DNA from: Bacteroidia bacterium
GTDB lineage: Bacteria; Bacteroidota; Bacteroidia; UKL13-3
Direction: 5' to 3'
NCBI GenBank assembly: GCA_019454865.1
Contig: JACFNJ010000125.1
Location: forward strand, 808 to 7,811
Length of the DNA: 7,004 nucleotides
Within the stretch, counting starts at the first letter, position 1. Every line of letters starts with the position of its first letter. Position numbers and translations under genes: made by a program. Under the pieces are notes generated by a model, which was given only the letters and a program-made list of their open reading frames with translations, did no database searches and was not told where the DNA came from. Shown here piece by piece: positions 1 through 6,969 of the stretch.

Positions 1-64
1 AACTACAAATAATAGAGCATTATTTCATGCTGCATAAGATAGCTTTAAATATTCAAACACAAAG

Positions 65-718
65 TTAAACTACCATCTCTTTCACATCCGGTGCTATTAC
101 CAATCTTCCTTGTGTTTTTTCTTTAATATAGTCTAAACTTACACCTGGAGCGTATTCAATACAAACAAACCCTTCAGGTTTAATATCAAACACACCTAAT
201 TCGGTTACTACTTTTTTAACACAACCCAATCCGGTAATAGGCAGAGTACACTTACTTAACAACTTACTCTCCCCTGCTTTATTTACATGCTGCATAGCAA
301 CAATTATATTTTTAGCACTTGCCACTAAATCCATTTCACCTCCCATTCCTTTTACCATTTTTCCGGGAATTTTCCAATTAGCAATATCTCCATTATCGGC
401 TACTTCCATTGCTCCTAATACGGTTAAATCCACTCTTCCACTTCTTATCATACCAAAACTCATTGCACTATCAAAAAAACTTGAACCCTTAGTGGTTGTT
501 ACTGTTTGTTTTCCGGCATTTATTAAATCTGCATCAACATTTTCTTCAAATGGAAATGGACCTATGCCTAACAATCCATTCTCGGATTGCAATATTACTT
601 CTATTCCGGGAGGCATATAATTAGCTACTAATGTTGGTATTCCTATTCCTAAGTTTACATAGTAGCCATCTTTAAGTTCTTTTGCTATACGTTTTGCAAT
701 TCCAAATTTATCAAGCAT
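65..718 (-). CDS. scoB: Succinyl-CoA:3-oxoacid CoA-transferase, subunit B
   Basis: This is the catalytic beta subunit of a class I CoA-transferase. With subunit A it moves CoA between succinate/succinyl-CoA and acetoacetate/acetoacetyl-CoA in the cytoplasm. The 217-residue protein is the usual full length for bacterial ScoB. Residues 45-48 are SENG, and Glu46 is the expected catalytic glutamate that forms the glutamyl-CoA thioester in this family. Other family signatures are NLGIGIPTL (22-30), GLLGIGPFP (48-56), the DLINAGKQTV stretch near 64-73, and NWKIPGKMVKGMGG (114-127). The last is followed by Glu128, where I recall Ala in Bacillus subtilis ScoB (GMGGAMDL). The ATG lies 14 nt after the scoA stop with no visible Shine-Dalgarno, which is normal for Bacteroidota. 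It is last in the operon. Acetate CoA-transferase (AtoA-like) activity is the main alternative, but the match to ScoB is closer. Confidence 0.95.
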   Translation of the reverse strand: MLDKFGIAKRIAKELKDGYYVNLGIGIPTLVANYMPPGIEVILQSENGLLGIGPFPFEENVDADLINAGKQTVTTTKGSSFFDSAMSFGMIRSGRVDLTVLGAMEVADNGDIANWKIPGKMVKGMGGEMDLVASAKNIIVAMQHVNKAGESKLLSKCTLPITGLGCVKKVVTELGVFDIKPEGFVCIEYAPGVSLDYIKEKTQGRLVIAPDVKEMVV

Positions 719-732
719 TATAATTAGTTTAA

Positions 733-1431
733 TTAGCGTTTGGTAATAGTAATTTGTTCTATTCGTTTCTCGTAGTTTTCACCTTTAAAAATACGATTAA
801 CATAAATGCCCGGAGTGTGAATCATATCCGGGTCTAGCTCTCCGGCAGGTACTAATTCCTCTACTTCTGCAATTGTAATTTTTCCTGCCATTGCCATTAA
901 CGGATTAAAGTTTCTAGAGGTAGCACGATAAATTAAATTTCCGTGTGAATCGCCTTTCCATGCTTTTACTATTGCAAAATCGCTGTTAAAAGCATGTTCA
1001 AGTAAATATTTTTTCCCGTTAAACTCTCGTATTTCTTTACCTTCAGCAACCTCAGTTCCTACACCTGCAGGAGTATATATTGCAGGCATACCATATCCTG
1101 TAGCCATGCATCTGGTAGCTAATGTACCTTGCGGAATTAATTCTACCTCCATCTCTCCACTTAATAATTGACGCTCGAATTCGGCATTTTCGCCAACATA
1201 CGATGCAATCATTTTTTTCACCTGATGTTTCTGCAATAACAATCCAATTCCAAAGTCATCAACTCCTGCATTATTACTTATACAAGTCAACTCCCGAATA
1301 TTTTTTTTAACAAGTGCTTGAATACAATTTTCAGGAATACCACATAGGCCAAATCCTCCTAACATTAGTGTAGCACCATCCGAAATGTCTTTAATCGCTT
1401 CATCAGCGTTTTTTACTACTTTATTTAACAC
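733..1431 (-). CDS. scoA: Succinyl-CoA:3-oxoacid CoA-transferase, subunit A
   Basis: This is the alpha subunit of the same CoA-transferase and contributes to the CoA-binding side of the heteromeric enzyme. It has 232 residues, full length for the family. Family signatures in order are GGFGLCGIPE (25-34), SNNAGVDDFGIGLLL (52-66), SYVGEN (77-82), ELIPQGTLATR (97-107), AGVGTEVAEGKE (122-133), ARNFNP-like SRNFNPLMAMAGK (172-184) and HTPGIYV (205-211). All are close to B. subtilis ScoA as remembered. The start is GTG at 1431-1429. In the same frame upstream a TAA stop is reached with no ATG between. The first internal ATG (Met23) would remove the conserved helix before GGFG, so GTG is the supported start. 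It lies 25 nt after clpS and 14 nt before scoB. No Shine-Dalgarno is visible. The unusual start codon could keep expression modest, but that is inference. Confidence 0.95.
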   Translation of the reverse strand: MLNKVVKNADEAIKDISDGATLMLGGFGLCGIPENCIQALVKKNIRELTCISNNAGVDDFGIGLLLQKHQVKKMIASYVGENAEFERQLLSGEMEVELIPQGTLATRCMATGYGMPAIYTPAGVGTEVAEGKEIREFNGKKYLLEHAFNSDFAIVKAWKGDSHGNLIYRATSRNFNPLMAMAGKITIAEVEELVPAGELDPDMIHTPGIYVNRIFKGENYEKRIEQITITKR

Positions 1432-1456
1432 GCTATAATAAGTTTATTTTAATTTT

Positions 1457-1735
1457 TTATTCACCAATAGTTGCACTTAAACCTTCGTCTAATAATGCCT
1501 GGCACATAGCAATTAAGTTTGCACGTGCTCCTGATTTAACAATAGCTTTCCCTTTAAAATGAACCAGCAGTGCACATTGTTCAGCTTGTAATTCCTCGTG
1601 TTTACATATCCTAACCAAACAATCAATCACATGGTCAAATGTATTTACATCATCATTATGCAAAACTAATTTTTGCTTGTCTGTAATCTCATCCAATACC
1701 TCTGCTAATTCTTCTTCAATTACTATCTCTTTCAT
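1457..1735 (-). CDS. clpS: ClpS, N-degron adaptor of the Clp protease
   Basis: ClpS binds proteins with destabilising N-terminal residues and delivers them to a ClpA- or ClpC-type unfoldase for degradation by ClpP. This 92-residue protein has a short acidic N-terminal arm (1-19, for example EEELAEVLDEI) and then the compact ClpS core. The core begins with LHNDDVNTFDHVID (25-38) and includes ALLVHFKGKAIV (55-66). By alignment from memory with E. coli ClpS, Asn27, Asp28 and His59 match Asn34, Asp35 and His66, which hold the alpha-amino group of the substrate. Phe33 and Ala55 fall where E. coli has the pocket-lining Met40 and Met62. Its ATG overlaps the plsY stop in an ATGA, with AAAGG just ahead, so translational coupling to plsY is likely. 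In E. coli clpS sits beside clpA; no clpA is visible here. Confidence 0.93.
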   Translation of the reverse strand: MKEIVIEEELAEVLDEITDKQKLVLHNDDVNTFDHVIDCLVRICKHEELQAEQCALLVHFKGKAIVKSGARANLIAMCQALLDEGLSATIGE

Positions 1736-2376
1736 ACCTTTTGAGATGCTTTTTTATTAAACGAAAATTTATTTTCATTGCCTTGTAGTAATCGTTTTAT
1801 ATTACTTCGATGGGTATATACCACCAACACAGCAATTACACAACAAAAGTACACTAAATTTATTTTTTCCCAATTATAAATAAGGCCTGCATATATTGGG
1901 CTAACAATGCCCGAAAGCATTGAACCTACCGAAATGTATTTTGTGATTGCAACAATTATTACAAACGTAATAAAACATGCTAATGCCAACATCCAACTTA
2001 TACCGGTAACTAATCCTATTAATGTTGCTATGCCTTTACCGCCTTTAAATCCGGCAAAAACAGGGTAAATATGCCCAATTACTGCAAATGCACCAAACAC
2101 CATTTGATACTCATGTATAAAAGGTGAATATGCAAAAGCATCATGAAGATAAACTAATTGCACCGCAACAAATCCTTTCAATACATCCAAGAACAAAACA
2201 GAAAAACCAGCTTTTTTCCCTAAAACCCGAAGTGTATTGGTAGCACCGGCATTACCGCTTCCATGTTCTCTTACATCTATTCCAAAAAAAAGTTTACCAA
2301 TCCATATACTATTGGGTATTGAGCCTAATAAATAGGCAACAACACTATATAAAAGAATTGCAGTTGTATTACTCAT
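1732..2376 (-). CDS. plsY: PlsY, acyl-phosphate:glycerol-3-phosphate acyltransferase
   Basis: PlsY is an integral inner-membrane enzyme. It transfers an acyl group from acyl-phosphate (made by PlsX) to sn-glycerol-3-phosphate, giving lysophosphatidic acid, the first step of phospholipid synthesis. The 214-residue protein carries the conserved loops of the family: GSIPNS (18-23), HGSGNAGATNTLR (38-50), GHIYPVFAGFKGGKG (101-115) and a C-terminal THRSNIKRLLQGNENKF (188-204). Between them are hydrophobic membrane segments near residues 5-25, 56-76, 92-110, 122-146, 150-167 and 173-188. The C-terminal tail is basic (KK and K). The ATG is only 2 nt after the stop of the large upstream gene, and no Shine-Dalgarno is seen. 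Its TGA overlaps the clpS start by 4 nt. All key motifs are intact, so an active enzyme is expected. Confidence 0.97.
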   Translation of the reverse strand: MSNTTAILLYSVVAYLLGSIPNSIWIGKLFFGIDVREHGSGNAGATNTLRVLGKKAGFSVLFLDVLKGFVAVQLVYLHDAFAYSPFIHEYQMVFGAFAVIGHIYPVFAGFKGGKGIATLIGLVTGISWMLALACFITFVIIVAITKYISVGSMLSGIVSPIYAGLIYNWEKINLVYFCCVIAVLVVYTHRSNIKRLLQGNENKFSFNKKASQKV

Positions 2377-2378
2377 AA

Positions 2379-2390
2379 TTATTTTTTTGT
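2379..2390 (-). promoter_or_regulatory. Slippery heptamer A AAA AAA just before the stop of the large gene
   Basis: On the minus strand the large gene ends ACA AAA AAA TAA. The seven A residues (2388-2382) are in the exact phase of a canonical -1 slippery site, NNX XXY YYZ, and the stop follows at once. A -1 slip would read ATA ATT ATG AGT and enter the plsY frame through its own start codon. The sequence match is certain, but use as a frameshift site is not. Two terminal lysines are common in an AT-rich genome, and I see no clear downstream stem-loop. Confidence 0.3.
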
Positions 2391-5300
2391 TAAGCCACGT
2401 AAAAATTGATTTTTAGCTGAAATGTTAGCTACACGTAATTTATAATCATCCTTTTTTGATATCTTATCTACATTATCTTTTATCAGTTTATTATACATAG
2501 GGTCTGAACCTACTGTGTACATAATGCCTCTTTGAAATTTAAAGAAATACCAACTTCCGGCAGGGCTTTGAATAAACAAAGTAAATTCATCACCACTTCT
2601 TCTTTTTATCAATTCTATTTTACCACTAATATTTCGTTCAAATTTATACTTACCAAATGAATTAATTCCAATTTCACCATCGGAAAGTAATGCACGCTTA
2701 ATTGGATTCCAAACCATTTTTATATTGGTAATAAATATAGTTTTTTCTAAATCATTAACTAATCGAATGGTTTTATCTTGCTCTAACTCTGTAATTACTT
2801 TCTTAGCATTTTTATCATCTAAAAATTCTGTTAATGATTTACTCAAGAAATTTGCATCAATTTTTGTAGCCTCTGCTGCTAAAGATTGTTCAGAAAGTGT
2901 GTCGCTCATAATACGTAGAGCCGGAGGAGGAAATGGGAAATTTAACAACATACTCAGGTTCATATTAAAACTTGTATCCACTAAGCTATAATTTAATTCG
3001 CCTGCACCTTTTAATTCAAATTTTGTAGTCTCGAATCCTAAATTAACACGCCCTTCTCCGGATATTAATTTTTTAGATTCGTTTACTGTCATAATATTAC
3101 CTTTCTTTGATTCGTTAAAAAGTTTATCAAAATCACCCATTTTAAATTCCTTTTGAATGGTATCGTAAAACAATGTACCTTCTACTTTTAATAATTCCGG
3201 ATCGCTTTGATTACGCTTACGTGAGAAAAATAAAGTATATACGTGTGTTGAATCATTGCTAATATTGAAACCATTATTCAGTGTTTGTTGATTCATGTTT
3301 TTAATTGGTGTTTTAACATTAATATAAACCGAATCCGGATTAACAACTGCTGAGTTTTTAAACCAATCTGTACGAGGTAATGGCAACTTATGTAATGGTA
3401 AAAAATAACCATCGTACTCTAAATTTCGAACCACAGATACCAATACTGCTTTTCCTCTAAATTGAATTTTAGGACCAACATAAAACTGGATTGAATCAGG
3501 AATATTCGATTTACCGATGAGTTGATGACCTTTATCAATATATATTTCATTCATGAAAAACTTCTGTACATTTTTGTTTCTATCGGTATATTGGTACTTA
3601 CCTGAACCCATTACTTCAAATTTCCCTGCTATCTTTATGCTTACACTGTCAATAGTATGATAACGATTTACAGTATCTGCTTCAATTTTTGCTTTATGCA
3701 GAACATCCATATCAGCCATTGCTCGTATCACAACCTTATTACTATCCGGAAATACTTGGGCATCTCCTACAGCAATAAATGGTACTTTCTTAGCATACAT
3801 CGTAAAATCTTTAATAGCAAGTGTTGTTATTGGAGTTGTAAACTGCAATGAATCTTGTTTAGGATGAACCGATACTAAGTAAGTATTCTTCCCATCAGCA
3901 ATTGCTGATTTAAAATCAACGGTTTTGGGATCCATTCTCCACAAAAATTCATCAAATGAACCTGCATATTGATTATAATTAAAATATGAATTAAGACCTT
4001 TGTTATTAAACTTAAAGTCCCCCAATCGATTCTCTAAATCAACACGAGCCTTAACTGATGAAGAAGTAAAAGCAAACTTAGCAGGATCAGACAAATCAAA
4101 TAATTTGAATGTAGCATCATCGCTTAAAAACTGATCAGGTTGCAACCAAAAATCATTAGATGAGAGTTGAGCTTGTTCAACATTTATATTGCCCTTTGCA
4201 TGCATTGACCCTGGTGTATATATTAATGTTCCATCCAATGTAGCCCGCTTTTCGCTAAATGAAATTAATTCATCAACTCGAGTTATAAACATGGTATCTT
4301 TATATGGTATCCAATGTATATAATCATTTTTACCTGCTACCTCCGGATATAAGTCGGTGCGCTTGTTTACAAAAGTTTCACACTGTCCGTTTAAAGAATC
4401 TAACAACATTATAAATTGACTAGACTTGGAAACAGATGCGATATAATTTATTTCACCTGTACCAAAAAATCCTTCATCACTTAATGATAAATCAATAAAT
4501 CCTCGTCCTTTACCACCATACATTGGATAACCGGCTTCATTGCGTTTTAGTTTAAATCCTAAAGATTTGTCAGGCTGTAGGTAAAGCGCATATTTAATAT
4601 CAGGTAATATTCCACCGGAAATTAATGTTCCGCCCAATGACATTTTTTCTAAATCCAACTCATTTAAACTATCCATAGTGAAAGGCTCAACATCGAAATA
4701 AAAACGATTTCTATCATACACACCCAATTGTGTTGAAGGTTTATCGTAATATACTTTTGAACCCACATCAGATTTAAAAATAGGATATCCCGGATATTTT
4801 TTTCTGCCACTTTTATTGTTCGGATGATCAATTGCCAAATCACCATAGATATTTTGTAATGCTGATTTTATAGGCAAATCCACTCCTGTCTTTGTGTCTT
4901 TATACAAAAACTTCATTGAGTCCACGTTGTTCAAACGTACTTTAAATGATGTATAATCAAACGTAAATCCATTGCCATAAAAATCAGCTTTTCCTGCTCT
5001 AAGCTTTCCCGAAAAATCCATCCCTCGGTTTTTTTTCAATGTTACTTGTTGATTCCTCGGAATAATATATACGTTTTGCGAATCGCTAAAATAAAATTTA
5101 GGTACACCTTGAATTTGTAAATCGTTGTTGATTAAACTTATGGTTGCATTTGAAAACTGTTTTCCTATTACCGATAAAAAAGTAATTGCATCATAATCTG
5201 TTTTTCCGAAGTGAGCGTTTACGTAATCTTTCAGTTTTCGTTTTACGGTTACTTTATCTGTTTTTTCTTCAAAATCTACAAATCCAAGATCATTTAAAGT

Positions 5301-6734
5301 AATCATTTGCAATCGAATATCACTCACATTACTTTTATAATATGCAGCATAATCAGCTATTAAGAAATTATCAATTTTACGTTGTTCGCAATATATTTTT
5401 ATGCGTTGCAAAGGATTATATGCCAACATACCTTGAATACGTTCATATCGTATATCTCTAAAATAATTAACCGATTCAAATCGTGCAGGCTCGTCCTTGT
5501 TAAGCATATCAATTGCAATTGCCGGATTATTCAAATCCCAATTTATCACATCACAATAAAATTCTACCTTGTGGTAACTATCATAAAATGGTGCACTACT
5601 TATTCCTTGTTCCTTATCCCGATAGAGTGTAATTAAATCATCTTTCAATCGGTATGAAAACTCCAATTGCGGATGATAAATTGAATCCTTCTCCATATAA
5701 ATTGTTACACTTGATTTTAGTGTTTGCAACTTATCATTTCTAAGTATCATTCCTTTGGTTGAAATCTTTAATACCGGTCTGTTTTTAAAGTAAAAAACTA
5801 AATCAGCAGTAGAAGAATCACTTCCTCTACAAACTATGTTTTCGCCTTTCAACCCAAATCCTCCGGTATATTTCCCTCTACCAAAACTAAGTTGGTTGAA
5901 ATTCTTAATATATGAATCAAATTGAGGATAAGCAGAATTTTTACCTTTAGACATTGCCATTGCCTGATCTACAAGTTTTCCATACATTGGTGTTGCCAAC
6001 AATCCTTCGTAATACAATTTTGCGGAGTCAGCTACCATACTACCATCAGCAAGGTTTATTTTGTAGTTTTTCAGTTCGGTAAAAATTGTATTACTATCTA
6101 ACCCTACGCGTGTAAAATCTGTTCGTCCGGATTTACCATGCCAAATATTAGAAGCTGCATCATACATACCTCCGGTATTATATACTTCCAATGTATCGCC
6201 CAAAGTTATTCCATACAAATCTGTATTTTTAAAGATAAAATAGGGAGTTGATTTACTCACAAAATCAACCTCTAAATTGGTTGCTACCCATTTTATTCCA
6301 TCGGTTTTATATAATGTTTTATCATATAAAATATTTCTTGAAACTTGTAAAAAATCAAAGCAATCACTTGTTCCTTGTTTAAATGCCTTTTCTACCGCTT
6401 TATTCCAGTTATCAAATTTTGCAATTTGGTTACTTGTAATTAATCCATTAATGGCATAAAAATAATTTTCAAAATGCGGACTTGGTTTAAAATTCGTTGC
6501 CAACATTTGGTTTGTCAGTCGAATTATGGCAATTTTTTGATTATTAGAAAATTTACCTGAATTGTAATAACTAATAAACTCTGCTGCTGCTTCATTACTT
6601 GAATTATTACCATACTTATTAAAATAATTATCCAAATCGTTAGGATATTGTAGTACATCAAAACTAAAGCTGCTTTGAGCCTTAACAGTAAAAGATAAAA
6701 TAAATAGAAAGAAAAGTACAAAATAAAATCTCAT
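2379..6734 (-). CDS. Large secreted beta-rich protein of unknown function (1451 aa)
   Basis: I cannot name this protein and see no enzyme motif. Residues 1-19 form a clear Sec signal peptide: a short basic start, a Phe/Leu-rich core, and VKA-Q, with cleavage likely before Gln20. The mature protein is therefore periplasmic or outer-membrane associated. Cys is absent at the cleavage site, so it is not a lipoprotein. Residues 45-150 look mostly helical. From about 165 to the end the chain is predicted by eye to be almost all beta, built of short strands punctuated by glycines. Examples are LSFGRGKYTGGFG (282-294), MDFSGKLRAGKADFYG (572-587), LGGTLISGG (700-708), GGKGRGFIDLSLSDEGFFGTG (740-760), TLDGTLIYTPGSMHAKGNI (832-850) and SGEGRVNLGFETTKFELKG (1225-1243). 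A segment at 198-254 (WHGKSGRTDF to TPMYGKL) resembles the strand layout of OstA/LptA- or TamB-like proteins. A short helical, charged stretch lies at 1284-1332, and a PPP sequence at 1269-1271. No T9SS C-terminal sorting domain is evident. It leads the operon, 2 nt before plsY. It looks like a conserved but unnamed Bacteroidota family; an envelope-assembly or lipid-transfer role is only inferred. Confidence 0.9.
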   Translation of the reverse strand: MRFYFVLFFLFILSFTVKAQSSFSFDVLQYPNDLDNYFNKYGNNSSNEAAAEFISYYNSGKFSNNQKIAIIRLTNQMLATNFKPSPHFENYFYAINGLITSNQIAKFDNWNKAVEKAFKQGTSDCFDFLQVSRNILYDKTLYKTDGIKWVATNLEVDFVSKSTPYFIFKNTDLYGITLGDTLEVYNTGGMYDAASNIWHGKSGRTDFTRVGLDSNTIFTELKNYKINLADGSMVADSAKLYYEGLLATPMYGKLVDQAMAMSKGKNSAYPQFDSYIKNFNQLSFGRGKYTGGFGLKGENIVCRGSDSSTADLVFYFKNRPVLKISTKGMILRNDKLQTLKSSVTIYMEKDSIYHPQLEFSYRLKDDLITLYRDKEQGISSAPFYDSYHKVEFYCDVINWDLNNPAIAIDMLNKDEPARFESVNYFRDIRYERIQGMLAYNPLQRIKIYCEQRKIDNFLIADYAAYYKSNVSDIRLQMITLNDLGFVDFEEKTDKVTVKRKLKDYVNAHFGKTDYDAITFLSVIGKQFSNATISLINNDLQIQGVPKFYFSDSQNVYIIPRNQQVTLKKNRGMDFSGKLRAGKADFYGNGFTFDYTSFKVRLNNVDSMKFLYKDTKTGVDLPIKSALQNIYGDLAIDHPNNKSGRKKYPGYPIFKSDVGSKVYYDKPSTQLGVYDRNRFYFDVEPFTMDSLNELDLEKMSLGGTLISGGILPDIKYALYLQPDKSLGFKLKRNEAGYPMYGGKGRGFIDLSLSDEGFFGTGEINYIASVSKSSQFIMLLDSLNGQCETFVNKRTDLYPEVAGKNDYIHWIPYKDTMFITRVDELISFSEKRATLDGTLIYTPGSMHAKGNINVEQAQLSSNDFWLQPDQFLSDDATFKLFDLSDPAKFAFTSSSVKARVDLENRLGDFKFNNKGLNSYFNYNQYAGSFDEFLWRMDPKTVDFKSAIADGKNTYLVSVHPKQDSLQFTTPITTLAIKDFTMYAKKVPFIAVGDAQVFPDSNKVVIRAMADMDVLHKAKIEADTVNRYHTIDSVSIKIAGKFEVMGSGKYQYTDRNKNVQKFFMNEIYIDKGHQLIGKSNIPDSIQFYVGPKIQFRGKAVLVSVVRNLEYDGYFLPLHKLPLPRTDWFKNSAVVNPDSVYINVKTPIKNMNQQTLNNGFNISNDSTHVYTLFFSRKRNQSDPELLKVEGTLFYDTIQKEFKMGDFDKLFNESKKGNIMTVNESKKLISGEGRVNLGFETTKFELKGAGELNYSLVDTSFNMNLSMLLNFPFPPPALRIMSDTLSEQSLAAEATKIDANFLSKSLTEFLDDKNAKKVITELEQDKTIRLVNDLEKTIFITNIKMVWNPIKRALLSDGEIGINSFGKYKFERNISGKIELIKRRSGDEFTLFIQSPAGSWYFFKFQRGIMYTVGSDPMYNKLIKDNVDKISKKDDYKLRVANISAKNQFLRGLTKK

Positions 6735-6782
6735 GTGTGCAATAAATAGAGTTTTATTGGCAATATATAATTTAATTTATAA

Positions 6783-6813
6783 CAATATGTAAACTCAGAA
6801 ATTATAAAACAAA
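6783..6813 (-). promoter_or_regulatory. Weak candidate promoter for the minus-strand operon
   Basis: Read on the minus strand, TTTG (6813-6810) is followed after 18 nt by TACATATTG (6791-6783). The upstream element and spacer fit the Bacteroidota pattern. The downstream element is one base too long and has A in place of one T of TAnnTTTG, so the match is imperfect. It would give a leader of about 45 nt before the ATG at 6734. A similar TATATATTG at 6769-6761 has no well-spaced partner. I found no better candidate in the 235-nt divergent region. Confidence 0.25.
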
Positions 6814-6906
6814 ACCATTTTGATAAAAACATTAAAATTAATTACAATATTTAACCATTGATTATCTGCAAATTAAGCTACCACGGTTTTCCTAATATTG
6901 TTTGTA

Positions 6907-6936
6907 TTTGATTAAAGGTAAATTTTGTTAGATTTG
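6907..6936 (+). promoter_or_regulatory. Bacteroidota-type sigma-70 promoter for the gene at 6970
   Basis: The -33 element TTTG (6907-6910) is followed after 18 nt by TAGATTTG (6929-6936), an exact match to the Bacteroidota -7 consensus TAnnTTTG. The spacing is within the range known for Bacteroides and Flavobacterium promoters. Transcription would begin a few bases after 6936, giving an A/T-rich leader of roughly 25-30 nt before the ATG at 6970. A second TTTG at 6901-6904 is an alternative -33 element with a longer, 24-nt spacer. Confidence 0.6.
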
Positions 6937-6969
6937 CCTCAAATAATTATCCAAAAAATACATTTTAAA

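Larger units (their letters stand above)
6735..6969. other. Divergent intergenic region
   Basis: This 235-nt AT-rich spacer separates the start of the large minus-strand gene from the start of the plus-strand gene at 6970. It holds the promoters listed separately. A small perfect inverted repeat, CAAAA-CCA-TTTTG at 6810-6822, overlaps the weak minus-strand -33 candidate and could be an operator half-site pair, but a 5-bp arm in such AT-rich DNA may be chance. No RNA gene, riboswitch or terminator is evident. Confidence 0.5.

Noticed and set aside
16..31. Possible terminator hairpin AGCAT-TATTTC-ATGCT after scoB
   Set aside because: The stem is only 5 bp with one or two G/C pairs and is not followed by a clear U-run on the minus strand. 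It is too weak to call; the first 64 bases otherwise show nothing.
1122..1310. Plus-strand open frame of 62 codons opposite scoA
   Set aside because: Antisense to a gene with many intact family motifs; no independent support.
2922..2930. GGAGGAGG-like sequence on the plus strand resembling a Shine-Dalgarno
   Set aside because: It is the complement of the Pro-Pro-Pro codons (residues 1269-1271) of the large protein, with no real gene start downstream on the plus strand.
2725..2991. Plus-strand open frame of 88 codons inside the large gene
   Set aside because: It lies wholly antisense to a long, intact coding frame, shows no family motif, and has no promoter or own context; it is a shadow of the real gene.
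5382..5636. Plus-strand open frame of 84 codons inside the large gene
   Set aside because: Antisense to the large gene, with an Ile/Cys/His-rich composition typical of a non-coding frame in AT-rich DNA and no recognisable motif.
6524..6721. Minus-strand 65-codon hydrophobic frame overlapping the start of the large gene
   Set aside because: It is an alternative frame over the signal peptide region; its hydrophobicity comes from T-rich codons. The 1451-codon frame is clearly the real one.
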